Below are positions 9,602-20,234 of a stretch of 39,463 nt of DNA, in pieces. The DNA is from Amoeboradix gromovi (Eukaryota; Sanchytriomycota; Sanchytriomycetes; Sanchytriales; Sanchytriaceae): the NCBI GenBank assembly GCA_018985225.1, contig JADGIF010000018.1:1-39463 (forward strand), read 5' to 3'. Every line of letters begins with the position of its first letter. Position 1 is the stretch's first letter. A program made the position numbers and the translations under genes. The notes beneath the pieces were generated by a model, which saw only the letters and a program-made list of their open reading frames with translations, searched no databases and was not told the origin of the DNA.

Positions 9602-11456
9602 ATGGCAATTCAAATTTTAGAATTCCAAGAGGTTCCCAAGGAAATCAAAAAGCAGAGAGTTCGCCGCCGAATTTTATTGCTTTTTCCTTACTATCAACTA
9701 ATTGCATTTATTCTTGTATTAGCTGGTTGTTTGTCTTGGTTTTTTTTACCTTTGTTGACGAAACACACTTATGTCAGCGAAAATGCCCTACTTCCCGGTC
9801 AATCTAATTCTAAATTCAATCAATTCGATCTTATTAATGAATACCATAAGCAAATAAAAGGTAATGTTACGCTACAGCAAGTTTACTCATTAATCAGTGA
9901 TAATAAGCTACACAAATTGCATGCCTTGCATCCTCAATATTTCTTACTGAAGGCGGTTTCACCTCGTGGCGATGGATCTGAGAGTATATTATTGTATTCT
10001 ACTATTCAATCACCGTATGCGTGCGCCCTGCTGCTGGCGTACTATAAAGATATCCAATCCCGCAATTATCTAGCCAAGGACTTGCTGATACTAATTACTG
10101 ATAAGGAACCGACTGGGACGCACGAGTTTGTCAAAGAGTGGTACAACTCAAACAACAACATCATCTGGAATCGGCCTGGTGAAATACAAGTTGCATTGGG
10201 TATTATGATGGACTCTCCAACTTTTAACACTTTCAATGTCAGGTTTACTGGTCATAATCCTAGGCTCCCAAACCTGGATGTGATAAACACTATTACGCGT
10301 ATATCTACGATGTATAATCTTAGATTGAGTGTTCACAACTATCAGGCTGTTGGTATGAATACTTTTGTAGATTCGCTGCGTAGAATGGCCGCTATGATGT
10401 TTGATTTAATTATAGGTGATCCTACATATAGTCCGCACTCCAACTTTGCCAATGTTGGATTAGACGCGGTTACAATTCATTGTACTAACATGAGTAGTGT
10501 TCTGTATGGGGTTCATAACGATGCTATATACAACATTAAACATGCTTCACTGTTGATTGATTTGACTAGTAGATCTTTCAACAATTTACTTGAAAAGTTC
10601 CATCAATCCTTTTATTTCTACATATTAGATTCTCCTACGAGTTACATCAGTATTATATACATGATAATACCTATAGCACTGCTATTAAGCGCTTTGTTGA
10701 TTACAGCTATCGCTACATGGTATTACAGTGATGTAACAACGGTCCAAAAGTATATACCAAATCATACTAGCAAGTCTAGACCTGTTTTGAATGTTATCAA
10801 GTGCTTAATGGTACCTCTTAGCAACACTGTAGCATTGTTTGCTTTGATATCAGTACTTAAATCAGCAATACCTGACAATATAGTAACTTTTGCTAATTTA
10901 GTTGTTTGTAGTACATATAGTGGGCAGTATGATGATCCATGTAATTTACATACTAAAGAGTCAGGATATCCTGGAACTAGTGTTAGCTGACATAAACATA
11001 CCATCAATGCAACAGCAGTACTGGCTAATGATGAAATGTACTATCTGCGTCTATATGATCTGTTTCATAATTGGTACTGGCACGTTCAATTATTACAGTA
11101 GCGCCGTATTGACTACTTTGATAGTGCCCATAGTGATATATGTTGGGCCACCAAGTAGCAACAATCATTTGCAATCCATGAATTTGATACTGTTACTTAT
11201 GAGTGCAAGTGGATTATTTATTACTACTCAAAGTCTGCAAATGATTAATTGGAAATGGATCAACGGAATACTAGAGCTCGTTGGTGCAAATTTGGATATA
11301 TATATGGATGTAGACATTCCTGTACTGTGGTTGGGTTTATTTAAAAAATGGTTCAAATTTGGAAATCCGTTTTATCCGTTTCTGACTGTAGGATACCAAG
11401 CGGCAATATTGGGTTGTGTGATGATAGTTAATGGGTTCGAATTCAATATGGTTTAG
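9602..11456 (+). CDS. GAA1: GPI transamidase subunit Gaa1, one microintron
   Basis: 611 aa after removing a 19-nt intron (10883..10901); the usual length for Gaa1. It is part of the ER-membrane GPI transamidase, which attaches GPI anchors to protein C-termini. A basic N-terminus (KKQRVRRR) and one helix (about 27-48) precede YVSENALLPGQ, a Gaa1 hallmark. A large lumenal M28-peptidase-like domain follows to about residue 350. Several membrane helices fill the C-terminus. Splicing joins SAIPDNI to LFVVHIVGSMM and keeps the helical region open. The ATG at 9602 follows CAAAC and is the first in frame. CAATAAA lies just after the TAG stop. Confidence 0.88.
10883..10901 (+). other. 19-nt microintron in GAA1
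   Basis: GTAACTTTTGCTAATTTAG, phase 0, with CTAATTTAG at the 3' end, identical to the end of the K+ channel intron. Confidence 0.87.
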
Positions 11457-11998
11457 CTTTCAATAAAAAGTTTATTTAATATGGCAAAAAGGCAAAGATC
11501 TATGAAAAATTGAACTTGCAGTTGCCGCATTAATGCAGGATAACTGATTTAGCACTTATTATTAAAGCCCTGGCTTTTTAAAAACAAAAAAATTCCATGG
11601 AGATACTAGCAGTAGTAATACATCCATTTCAGTTATTGTTCGCTTATCTACAACTTTGAGACGGGATTGGGTAGGTTAGAACACCTTTCAAGTATATGAT
11701 ATCTATCCACTTCCAACTAACGCATTAAACATTTATGTTTCTCCAAATTGGTATTCTACAAGGTCCCACACCTTGTGCACATGTGACTAGTTAATGCTTC
11801 ATGGTATTCTAATAAATTTCTTTCCCCTTTCTACACACTAGGACTCTATAATTAGACCGGTTATTGATTGTAGGAAAATGTATTTTGTATCACTTGGTGA
11901 TCTCTTTAGCTGAAGCTTTGCAGCTGAGATGATTTGGAGACATTTTTCATATGAGAAGAACTCAAATTAAGTTTATTTATTTTCATCTCCATAAAACA
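11457..11998. other. Intergenic, GAA1 to NXF1
   Basis: 540 bp with no convincing gene. It holds the GAA1 poly(A) signal and the NXF1 promoter. I see no tRNA-like A/B boxes or repeats. An in-frame ATG at 11951 could extend NXF1 by 16 residues. Confidence 0.4.
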
Positions 11999-13573
11999 AT
12001 GGAAGACCAACAGTATTCTAGAACTCGTCCTTCTAATCGAGGCTCTACTCGCGGCAGATACAACAACACCGATTATAGACCTCGAAGTAGATCCAATGAC
12101 GATGGTTATCGCCCTCGCGGAAGCAATTACAATAAGCAAGATAACGACAGTACCAGTGGTGCTCCTTATCGCAGTAACTATAAAGGTAACAATTATGATG
12201 CTAAATATCGCAGTACTCGCCCTAGTCGTCCTAGTTCAGATGGTTTTAGTTACACAGCTCCTAGATATTCAGATGATTCTACTTATCGTCCTAGATACAA
12301 CAACGCTGATACTTCATATAGACCTAGGTACAATAGTGGAGATAGCAGACCTAGAACATCGAATTATCAGCCTAGATCCAACAGATACAGCAATGATAGA
12401 CAACCCATAGACACTCCTGAGCTGTTATCTACATTTTCTAGTATAGTTCAACACCGTTACCGTCAAGATATTAATGTTTTGAATCTCAGCAATATCGACA
12501 ATGATCCCTTAATTAGAAACAAACAAATCAAGTTGTTCGAAGTTCAGTCGAGCGCTATGCCTTCTCTGATTAAATATTTAGCCAACACCTTGCCTACATT
12601 AGAAACTATAGATCTTAGCTCGAATCCTATCAAATCTACAGCCTGCTTGTTTCATCTGGACTCTTTGAAGCATTTAATCAACCTAAGTTTACAAGGTACT
12701 GGAATTCGCTTCTATCATGATTTAGACCATGTGTCTCTTAACTTGAAAAATTTAATGTTGAAGGATACCCCATTGTACGTGAGTGAACTAAGCAAGGGTG
12801 GCACCTACTACCAGGACGAGATACTGAAACGATTCCCTACGCTTAAGATACTGGATGATGTGCCTATTAAAGGCATTGAGTTTGATGTGCCCGCAAACCT
12901 GTTTCCGGTTACTATTCTTCCTAGCTGTATAACCAGTGATCAAATCTATGATTTTATTGGAAAGTATTTCGCTACCTTTGACACAAACAGAGACATATTG
13001 CAACAGGTTTACGAGCATGACGCATATTTCTCTATACAGCTAAATAAGCCAAAAAATGCTTTGATGAGCGATTACTCGCAATATAACAACATGAGTAGGA
13101 ATTTGAAATACAACAAGGATAGTCAAAAAAGGTTTAATATGCTGTATTATGGAAACGAGATTGGCCCAGCATTGATGCAGCTACCGGGTACTATACATTC
13201 ATTTTTAGTAGATCCTAGTAAGATTCTATGCGACTCTTTAGGAATGATGATAATAATACATGGAGAATTCCAGGACTTGTCGACTTCGCTTATGATAGGG
13301 TTCGATAGGCTGTTTTTGTTAACAAACGAGTTTAAAATAAAGAGCGATATGCTGACTATTAGAGAAACAAGCGTTTTGCCATTAACGAGACCTGTAGATA
13401 TTACAAATGAACAGTTTGAGTTAGTAAAGCAATTTATCAAGGAAACCGGAATGAATATGGCATTTAGTATTTTATGCTTGAAGGAGCACATGTACGATAT
13501 TAACAGATCAAAAGAGACATTCTACAAAGTAAAGGAGAGTGGGCAGTTGCCACCAGACGCGTTCTCAATATAG
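11999..13573 (+). CDS. MEX67: mRNA export receptor Mex67/NXF1
   Basis: 524 aa from the ATG at 11999 (context AAACAATGG; an upstream in-frame ATG at 11951 is possible). Residues 1-130 are low complexity, rich in R, S, Y, N and D with repeated YRPR units, fitting an RNA-binding tail. Leucine-rich repeats follow (LPTLETIDLSSNPIK, LKHLINLSLQGTGI). Next is an NTF2-like domain (about 300-445: ITSDQIYDFIGKYFATFD), which pairs with Mtr2/NXT1. The C-terminal TAP-C/UBA-like domain (about 473-524: NEQFELVKQFIKETGMN) binds FG nucleoporins. The order matches Mex67/TAP. ENY2/Sus1, a TREX-2 partner in the same pathway, lies in the same window but is not adjacent. Confidence 0.9.
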   Translation: MEDQQYSRTRPSNRGSTRGRYNNTDYRPRSRSNDDGYRPRGSNYNKQDNDSTSGAPYRSNYKGNNYDAKYRSTRPSRPSSDGFSYTAPRYSDDSTYRPRYNNADTSYRPRYNSGDSRPRTSNYQPRSNRYSNDRQPIDTPELLSTFSSIVQHRYRQDINVLNLSNIDNDPLIRNKQIKLFEVQSSAMPSLIKYLANTLPTLETIDLSSNPIKSTACLFHLDSLKHLINLSLQGTGIRFYHDLDHVSLNLKNLMLKDTPLYVSELSKGGTYYQDEILKRFPTLKILDDVPIKGIEFDVPANLFPVTILPSCITSDQIYDFIGKYFATFDTNRDILQQVYEHDAYFSIQLNKPKNALMSDYSQYNNMSRNLKYNKDSQKRFNMLYYGNEIGPALMQLPGTIHSFLVDPSKILCDSLGMMIIIHGEFQDLSTSLMIGFDRLFLLTNEFKIKSDMLTIRETSVLPLTRPVDITNEQFELVKQFIKETGMNMAFSILCLKEHMYDINRSKETFYKVKESGQLPPDAFSI

Positions 13574-13638
13574 CACCACCAGAAGTTAATTTGCGATTTA
13601 ACTGAAATAAATTTTATTAATTAAATGCTCTTTCTTAT

Positions 13639-14115
13639 TGGGACACCAAATATAAAAACTAGACTAACTCGTTTTTAAAGACGGTGCTCCATACGCAGGA
13701 AATGCTATCATTAATAAAAGATCTTCTATTATACCAATTTTCTTTCATTGATTGTATTCCTCTTTTTAAAATAAACTAGAAGACCCTGCATCTCGTTCAA
13801 ATATATGAGGTCTTTGAGCATCTAAGCAAAAGGTGCATTTTCTTAGACGGTACTCTTTTCTAGAGTCATTATGTAATGTTATGCTAACATCATTACTCTT
13901 ATCTATTTCTTTGGAGTGTAGTAGTGATATTTTATTTGAAATAAAGATTGGATGAAAGAGTAAGAGAATAGCTGTACAGAATATTTATTTTCCTTTTATA
14001 CTCGTCAACTCCGCAACTAGCTGAATGTCCACTCGCCTCTTAAATCCATAAAACTAATATAGCTGAAATAATGTTCCAAGTTGTTGCAGAAAGTTAGTCC
14101 AGTTTTTATATTCCC
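13639..14115 (+). mobile_element. MITE copy C
   Basis: Left end TGGGACACCAAATATAAAAA, inner blocks as in copies A and E. The right half contains TATACTCGTCAACTCCGCAA and ends with AGTTAGTCCAGTTTTTATAT followed by TCCCG, where the last bases of the inverted repeat have decayed. About 477 bp, non-coding, 65 bp after the NXF1 stop. Confidence 0.8.
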
Positions 14116-14256
14116 GTATGTAAAAATCAAAAATCTCTTGAATAGTCTTTAAGTAGATACATAATTATAAACAACAGCGTTACTTAGCAATCTAGCGAAA
14201 TTGCTGAAAATGGTCATTTCCTTGTAGAAATTTATTGACAAGCAAGACACGGAGTA

Positions 14257-14550
14257 ATGATTGAAAAGTTGAAAAGAATTCCATTCGAATATAGATTAAA
14301 GAGGCTGCTATACAACTGTAGAAAACGAGGAATACTTGAAAATGAGCTAATTCTCACAAACTACCTCAAGGATAATCCTATAGATGAAAAAGAAATTTCT
14401 CTGATGGAGACTTTCCTTATGAGACCAGATTGGACGTTGTATAAAGAGATGACTGGCCATGGTGCCACTGGACTTATGGGCAAGTTGCAAGCATACACTC
14501 ATCGACGGAGACCTTTACGAATGCCGGACTTGTCTTCATTTAGGCAATAA
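14257..14550 (+). CDS. SDH5: Succinate dehydrogenase assembly factor 2 (SDH5/SdhE family)
   Basis: 97 aa. The core RLKRLLYNCRKRGILENELIL is the signature of the SdhE/Sdh5 family, small helical proteins that help attach FAD to the succinate dehydrogenase flavoprotein in mitochondria. The C-terminal RRRPLRMPDLSSF matches the conserved end (R-x-PDL). No obvious mitochondrial presequence precedes the core. The protein may import with a short leader, or a 5' exon may be missing. The stop TAA sits inside CAATAAA. The convergent 4-TM gene stops only 2 bp away. Confidence 0.82.
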   Translation: MIEKLKRIPFEYRLKRLLYNCRKRGILENELILTNYLKDNPIDEKEISLMETFLMRPDWTLYKEMTGHGATGLMGKLQAYTHRRRPLRMPDLSSFRQ

Positions 14551-14552
14551 AT

Positions 14553-15221
14553 TTACTTTTTATATAACTTGATTGTTTTACAGCTGAATGTGAGCAAGAA
14601 TAGCAAGCAAATGATGTACCCGCACACTATGAGCCAATTTGAGATACTGCATGCCTCTTTCCAGACGCGTTGATGCTTTACCGAGTTATCATATGCTGCT
14701 TTGCACACGATCCCACGTATGCTGATTACGTTATTGTCATCCTTTATAGGAAAGAGATAACCCTGCGATGACCCCACCCACACCATCAAAAATGCAAACT
14801 CGGTGAAAAGAACGGCTCTGATCCCGTAGTAGCTCACTTTTTTCCTGCTGAAATGCCTGTCTTTAATGCTTTGTTCGCTCACCGTTGTGCATTGGCTACT
14901 CCTAGCAGAGTCTGCTCGTTCTAATGATTTTGGCAAGTCGTTCCTTTCCTCATCACCCGATTGCTGCATATCTCTGCTTGCTAGCTTGACGCCTGCCAGG
15001 TAGATCGCGCAGTAGACTATGGTTATCACAGTCCAAACTAACTTGAAGTCCATTCGGAAAGTGTAAACCTGATCTAAAGTAGGATAGGAAATGGTGGGCA
15101 GTGATACCATGTATTTGTTGAGAATTTCCTGATTTCTATTTATCAGCAAAATTATTACCACCATGACGCTGATTTTGAGAGCTTTCGGGACATATTTGAA
15201 GTTATGAAGCTTATTAAACAT
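14553..15221 (-). CDS. Four-TM membrane protein, paralogue 1 of a local family
   Basis: 222 aa, not a family I recognise. Predicted helices lie at about 15-30, 58-80, 130-155 and 195-215. A charged loop of about 50 residues lies between helices 2 and 3. Before helix 2 comes VYTFRMDF. After helix 3 comes YLFPIKDDNNVISIRG, then VCKAAYD and WKEAC, with two Cys that could form a disulfide. The same landmarks recur in the genes at 20330-21004 and 24246-24899, all on the minus strand. The fold could be MARVEL- or Sur7-like, but I see no specific motif. AGGCC lies 2 bp upstream of the ATG, as it does close to the start of both relatives. Its stop is 2 bp from that of SDH5. Confidence 0.75.
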   Translation of the reverse strand: MFNKLHNFKYVPKALKISVMVVIILLINRNQEILNKYMVSLPTISYPTLDQVYTFRMDFKLVWTVITIVYCAIYLAGVKLASRDMQQSGDEERNDLPKSLERADSARSSQCTTVSEQSIKDRHFSRKKVSYYGIRAVLFTEFAFLMVWVGSSQGYLFPIKDDNNVISIRGIVCKAAYDNSVKHQRVWKEACSISNWLIVCGYIICLLFLLTFSCKTIKLYKK

Positions 15222-15859
15222 TTGGCCTATTTACTTCAGCAGCTCTACAATCAAGGACTGAGTACAATCTTGCTTAACGGTCGGCTCCCTAGTTGCGTAT
15301 AATGTGAGATAAAGTTGATTAAATCAAAACAATGAGAAAACAAATGCTAACTAAAATTTAACCAAAGGTGAGAAAGAGCCGTAGAAGCAATAAGTATTTC
15401 CTATAAGTTTTGGGTGAATTATATCAGATTCCCCAAGTAGACAAGAGAGCAGAGTTTTTCTCCTTGTTAAAAGTCCTGATTTTCGAACATATCAAAAATT
15501 TCCACAGTGAGACTGAAAAAGCCAGTAACTCTATTACAATGGTGGATCACGCTTCCACTACACTGAGGCGAGATCGAATCAGGATGCATACAAGAATGGA
15601 ATCCCAGCTGCCATATGCTCGCTGTCTCTCTGAGTTTATATTGTCTTTTATATTTATCGTTTCTTACTCTGGTGATTTGGACCTAGTTGTAATTGGTAAT
15701 AAGAAAGAGTGTCGAGCTTTCATTTAGTCAGGAAAGTCTAAAAAAGAGCATACTGGAGAGATACTACTTATCTGATTACCATAACTTGTTGTTTTAATTA
15801 AAATATATATCTATTAGCTTTTTATACTTGAATAAGCAAAAAATTTAATTTTTTCATAC
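15222..15859. other. Intergenic with a doubtful short open frame
   Basis: No gene I can support. An open frame with ATG at 15542 (ends 15727, about 61 aa) contains LRRDRIRMHTRMESQLP and DLVVIGNKK. It resembles nothing with certainty and may be chance or a transposon remnant. Confidence 0.3.
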
Positions 15860-17686
15860 ATGTGGCAACAACGTCCTCCACTGCCTGTAATGAATCTTAA
15901 AGAATCATTAGACATATACAAAACCATCCTGCGTCCATTGTTGTCAGAGCAAGAGTATGCTGTAGCTCTTCGTAAAATTAATATTTTTGAAAAGGGAATC
16001 GGTATGGAGTTACAGAAACGATTAGTTGAATATGGCGCTACTCAAGACAACTGGTTGGATAAGTTGTGGTTAGACATCGGCTATCATCAATGGCGTGCCC
16101 CTCTGATGATTAATTCAAATTGGTGGATTCTAATTAAGCCTCCTATCAATCCTGCACCCAAGGGTCCTTTAAGTCGCATAGCTCTCTTTTCCTGCTCTAT
16201 TTTGCATTACCGTGCTAGCGTCAAGAATCAAGCTATTCCGCAAGAAGACGGTCTTTGCATGTCACAATATAACAATTTGTTTGCTCATCGTCACCCTAAT
16301 TCTAAACAGGATTCACTCAGTATCATGAACAGTGACTTCATAATAGTACTGATTCAAAATCAATGCTTCAAGGTACCTGTGTATATAAACAATTCCATAA
16401 TCTCGCCATTCTCGCTATATCTTGCATTTCAACAATGTTTGTCTGTTTTACAGGGTATCAAGCATTCTCCTAATGTACCCTTGCTTACCTCAATGGACAG
16501 GGATACCTGGTCCGTTGCCTATAAACACCTTTCCTCTATTCACGTTGTTAACAAACAGTCTCTTAGTGCTATTGAACAAGGCCTTTTTTGTGTCTCTTTG
16601 GATGATTTAACAGGTGACGGATACGACCAAAATCTAGCTATAATTGCACATGGTATGGATGGCAACAACAGGTGGTTTGACAAATCGCTAAACGTAATTT
16701 GTTGTAAGGATGGTACTGTTGGTATAAACGGCGAACATAGTCCATGCGATGCTTTAATACCTTCTTATATGTTCCATGAATGTTGGTATATGGAATCAAA
16801 GCTCCCATTTACCAGCACTGGAAGCAATGTTAAAGTTGAGCATTTGGCATTTGTGACAGACAATGTTATGAACACATTTATCAAACAAGCGCAAAAACAC
16901 GCTAGTATGCTATGCTCAACTTCTGAATGTGGTGTAGCTCATTTCAAATCTTTTGGCAAGGAATTCATGAAGTCTGCTAAAATGTCACCAGACACCTTTA
17001 TTCAGCTATCCTTCCAGTGGACGTGGTATAGGCTACATAGGTGTATAACCAGCACATATGAGACTGCGTCTACCCGCAAGTTCCACAAAGGCAGAACTGA
17101 GACATGTAGAACCGTAAGTAGTGCATGTGTAGCGTGGGTCAAATCAATGGATTCTCAGTTGTCAACCAAGGAAGGGTACCAATTAATGTTAGAGGCTGCT
17201 AAATCCCACAAAGACTATATTATAAAGGCTAGTAACGGTGTAGGATGTGACCGACATTTATTTGGACTCCGATTGATGCTGAAACAGCATGAACAAGTTC
17301 CAGAGATGTTTTCAGATCCATCTTTTAGTGTAGCCAATGGATACGGCTTGAGTACATCGCAGTTGGGATCAAAGACATATGAATACGCAATAGCAACTGG
17401 ATTTGGTAGTGCCATCAGTAAGGGGTATGGATTAAATTATTTTATAGCTCCTGATCACGTAAAAGTAGGAATCGAATGCAAAATCAACAACGAAGTCCAG
17501 GATATACATGATGTTTATAGAGTGATGAGATTTAAGCAAGCTTGGATGGAAACTATGATGGATATGAAGTTTATTGTAGAGAACAATGAGAACGATAGGC
17601 TCAAGGTCCCAAGACCTCAAGGATGGTATGAGGAACCAGAACACGAGCAAGGGAACAGTGCTTATCCAAGAGTATCTAAGTTGTAA
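15860..17686 (+). CDS. CAT2: Carnitine O-acetyltransferase, peroxisomal (C-terminal SKL)
   Basis: 608 aa, single exon. Choline/carnitine acyltransferase family enzyme that moves acetyl groups between CoA and carnitine. The N-terminus RPPLPVMNLKESLDIY is the family's opening. The catalytic His is in GINGEHSPCDAL (H293). YETASTRKFHKGRTETCR is the carnitine/CoA-binding signature, and GVGCDRHLFGLRL the downstream one. The protein ends in SKL, the canonical type-1 peroxisomal targeting signal. No mitochondrial presequence is apparent. This fits export of peroxisomal acetyl units from beta-oxidation. The start is the first ATG and lies just before the conserved block. The TAA stop opens a TAATAAA poly(A) signal. 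Confidence 0.93.
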   Translation: MWQQRPPLPVMNLKESLDIYKTILRPLLSEQEYAVALRKINIFEKGIGMELQKRLVEYGATQDNWLDKLWLDIGYHQWRAPLMINSNWWILIKPPINPAPKGPLSRIALFSCSILHYRASVKNQAIPQEDGLCMSQYNNLFAHRHPNSKQDSLSIMNSDFIIVLIQNQCFKVPVYINNSIISPFSLYLAFQQCLSVLQGIKHSPNVPLLTSMDRDTWSVAYKHLSSIHVVNKQSLSAIEQGLFCVSLDDLTGDGYDQNLAIIAHGMDGNNRWFDKSLNVICCKDGTVGINGEHSPCDALIPSYMFHECWYMESKLPFTSTGSNVKVEHLAFVTDNVMNTFIKQAQKHASMLCSTSECGVAHFKSFGKEFMKSAKMSPDTFIQLSFQWTWYRLHRCITSTYETASTRKFHKGRTETCRTVSSACVAWVKSMDSQLSTKEGYQLMLEAAKSHKDYIIKASNGVGCDRHLFGLRLMLKQHEQVPEMFSDPSFSVANGYGLSTSQLGSKTYEYAIATGFGSAISKGYGLNYFIAPDHVKVGIECKINNEVQDIHDVYRVMRFKQAWMETMMDMKFIVENNENDRLKVPRPQGWYEEPEHEQGNSAYPRVSKL

Positions 17687-18224
17687 TAAACTAGTAAAAC
17701 TTGATTTATTTTTAGATTTAACCTAGGGCATGCATCAGTATCCTTCAGCCTTGGTGCCATAATAGTAAATTACTTAGTTGCCATGAAGATCTAAATTCTG
17801 GATTTATAAACCAAATAAACAGTCTGGATCTGGATTACTATCTTTGAAGTGTTCAATTCTAGTTAACAAACCATTAATTGTGATTTCATGAGTAATATCA
17901 TTCCTGTAAATCCTCTCTCAATACTTTCCCTAATTACATAAAAAAGGATGTTGTGCATGTCTCAGCTTGGGCATATGGCTCTATATTATCTAAGCTTGAA
18001 TCTCTCCAAGCTTCAGGACGTTCAGACTCCGTAGAGTAGAGTAAAATATATCAATCTCCATTGGTCTGGTTGGATATCAATTAAACAATTTAATGGGTGA
18101 AGACAATTTGACTTAATCAAGTTTTTAGTGCTAAATTCTAGTTAGGGTTCTGAATCTACTCGTTGGTTCTAATTGACTGCGTTATACGACCTCACTGTTT
18201 GAGAATTGACATTGTAGGCCCCTC
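17687..18224. other. Intergenic, no recognisable content
   Basis: AT-rich 538 bp between two co-oriented genes. I see no open frame, terminal repeats or RNA gene. It presumably holds the promoter of the 669-aa gene. Confidence 0.4.
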
Positions 18225-20234
18225 ATGACAAAGTCTCCTTACGAGCATTTGCAGATTTTGAAGAATGGAACAGATTCGTTTAAATTATTATCGAGCTACA
18301 TGGGATGTCGGACAACACAGCCAGACATAATAATGAAATGCGTAATGAAGATGAACGAGGAAGATGCTTCCCAATTGCTTAAGATGGCAACAGAAGCGAT
18401 TCCTCTACATAAAGTGAACGGCAAAATGAGGTTCGACAAGTTTATAAAACTCATGTGTGAAATACAGCACCTCTCTAGAGGTTTAATTGTCAAACTGCTA
18501 GTTTATGTGTTCACCCCAATTATGCATGAATTTCTTGGTTATTGTATTCAAAATAACGATTTTCTAGATGGAAACACGTTTATTAAAGCATTCTTTATCA
18601 ATGTGATTGATTTCCCCATCTTTAAATTGTGTTTACTGGAGTCTTTCAGCCATATGAGTGTTCGACACTTTAAAACTTATCCAAAGGGGTTTCTGAAATA
18701 CTCAAATTACTGCAAAACTATTTCTTTTGAATTTCTGAAGTGTTTTGAGGCATCTGTTCCTCGCTATGTTGATGACGAAATCAAGTCTTCTTTTGATATG
18801 ATTCGACAATCCTGTTACTCTCAACTGTCTTCAAATGTTGACTTGCCTTTCTCTGAGTTGTCCAATCTAAGATTGCCTATTAACATAACATGGCAAATGT
18901 ACGAGTCTTTAAAATCCAATTACAGCTCCAAATCGTTTGAATGGGTTGCATACACTTTATTCAAGTCCAAAAACAGTTTAGAATTCATAAGCAAGTTAGT
19001 GAAAGATATACGCACAGATATTAAGCACTTTCTGGTTGATCCAGTCATCTTTACAACTCTGGAGCAGTCAATTGCTAACTTGAATTCTCATCTACAACAA
19101 AAATTTATTAAGAAATCGATTAAATTGGTACATAAACATCCATGCGATACTTCATTACAGTTAGCTCTCTACTTGTTTCTTTGCATTTATCAGAGTATTG
19201 ACTTGTATTTGTATTTTAAACGCAAACTGAAGAAATATTCTAATTCCAACGCATTCATGACTGAATTAAGTGATTTGATTACCAAATATCCGTCTGCACA
19301 TCAAAACACTGAGTGCACCACTTATTATCAGATTGTTGATCAAGTTGAATGCGGAGGCTCGAATCCTACTTACGAAGAACTATCGGGTCCGTTTAATGAT
19401 GCGAGCAGTTCTATTCAGCTAGATATTGCTGTGTCTGCTGCTCAACATGTTAACTACAATTCTAAACAAGCCCAGCATCTTTCCAGGTACTTTGACCATT
19501 ACTTCACTCTACATGAACAATCTGTTGATAGTACATTTGACTTTGTTACAGCTATTAGTGGATTGTGTCTCCATTTAGACTATGTACCATACAACTCTTA
19601 CACTATGAATATTTGTGCATTCTCTATGAAAAAGAATCAGAAACATTTAAAATGGTTAAATGAACACAGTTGTCATTCAAATAAATCGATCAGCTCTCAG
19701 TACCAGCAGTTAGTGCAGATGAAGCATGATTGCATATCAATGCAAACATTATACTCGCTAGACAAACAAACCATATCAGAAATGAGTAAATTAGAATTGC
19801 TGCAGCTCTTGGTTTCTATTACTGAGTTGCTGATAATAAAAAGAAAGCTAGCCGTCCAGAAGTCGAGTCAGGTATGTATTATTATTTCATACATCATGCC
19901 GTATTGCTACAATGAGAAAGAGATGTACAAATGCTTGCATGCTATTTATGCTCCCCCGTTGAAAAGGATTACAGGAATCAATAGCTTTCATAGAGACTTT
20001 ATAAAGCCGTTCCAGTTCCACACTATTGCTATTATATTGCCGTACATTAAGAATTATACAACCTGGTACAGCGATGGTTTGCAGAAGCACATTTTGAAAC
20101 TATTGGATTTATACACTGGAGGGTACTTAAAGAGAAGAAACGCATTATTAGAGATGCTATTTGATAGCCAGGACAAGGAAGTTATGAAGGGATTGTTGAT
20201 CAAAAGCAAGGCATATAACACAATGGAACAGTAA
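18225..20234 (+). CDS. Large helical protein of unknown function
   Basis: 669 aa in one exon, ATG at 18225. The composition is rich in L, K, S, Y and H with alternating helical stretches. No transmembrane helix is clear, and no catalytic motif or zinc site is visible. Conserved-looking segments include MRFDKFIKLMCEIQHLSRGLIVKLL (73-97, shown only in part: FIKLMCEIQHLSRG), LRLPINITWQMYE and YTGGYLKRRNALLEMLF near the C-terminus. The overall look, an all-alpha solenoid with a conserved C-terminal block, would fit a scaffold such as the kinetochore protein CENP-I/Mis6, but I cannot show this. Length and codon use look like a normal host gene. It converges on 4-TM paralogue 2. Confidence 0.7.
   Translation: MTKSPYEHLQILKNGTDSFKLLSSYMGCRTTQPDIIMKCVMKMNEEDASQLLKMATEAIPLHKVNGKMRFDKFIKLMCEIQHLSRGLIVKLLVYVFTPIMHEFLGYCIQNNDFLDGNTFIKAFFINVIDFPIFKLCLLESFSHMSVRHFKTYPKGFLKYSNYCKTISFEFLKCFEASVPRYVDDEIKSSFDMIRQSCYSQLSSNVDLPFSELSNLRLPINITWQMYESLKSNYSSKSFEWVAYTLFKSKNSLEFISKLVKDIRTDIKHFLVDPVIFTTLEQSIANLNSHLQQKFIKKSIKLVHKHPCDTSLQLALYLFLCIYQSIDLYLYFKRKLKKYSNSNAFMTELSDLITKYPSAHQNTECTTYYQIVDQVECGGSNPTYEELSGPFNDASSSIQLDIAVSAAQHVNYNSKQAQHLSRYFDHYFTLHEQSVDSTFDFVTAISGLCLHLDYVPYNSYTMNICAFSMKKNQKHLKWLNEHSCHSNKSISSQYQQLVQMKHDCISMQTLYSLDKQTISEMSKLELLQLLVSITELLIIKRKLAVQKSSQVCIIISYIMPYCYNEKEMYKCLHAIYAPPLKRITGINSFHRDFIKPFQFHTIAIILPYIKNYTTWYSDGLQKHILKLLDLYTGGYLKRRNALLEMLFDSQDKEVMKGLLIKSKAYNTMEQ

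Noticed and set aside
15410-15727. Plus-strand open frame as a third Fanzor piece (DLVVIGNKK resembles the strand before RuvC-II)
   Set aside because: Only a few residues agree, no other Fanzor block is nearby, and the frame starts without ATG.
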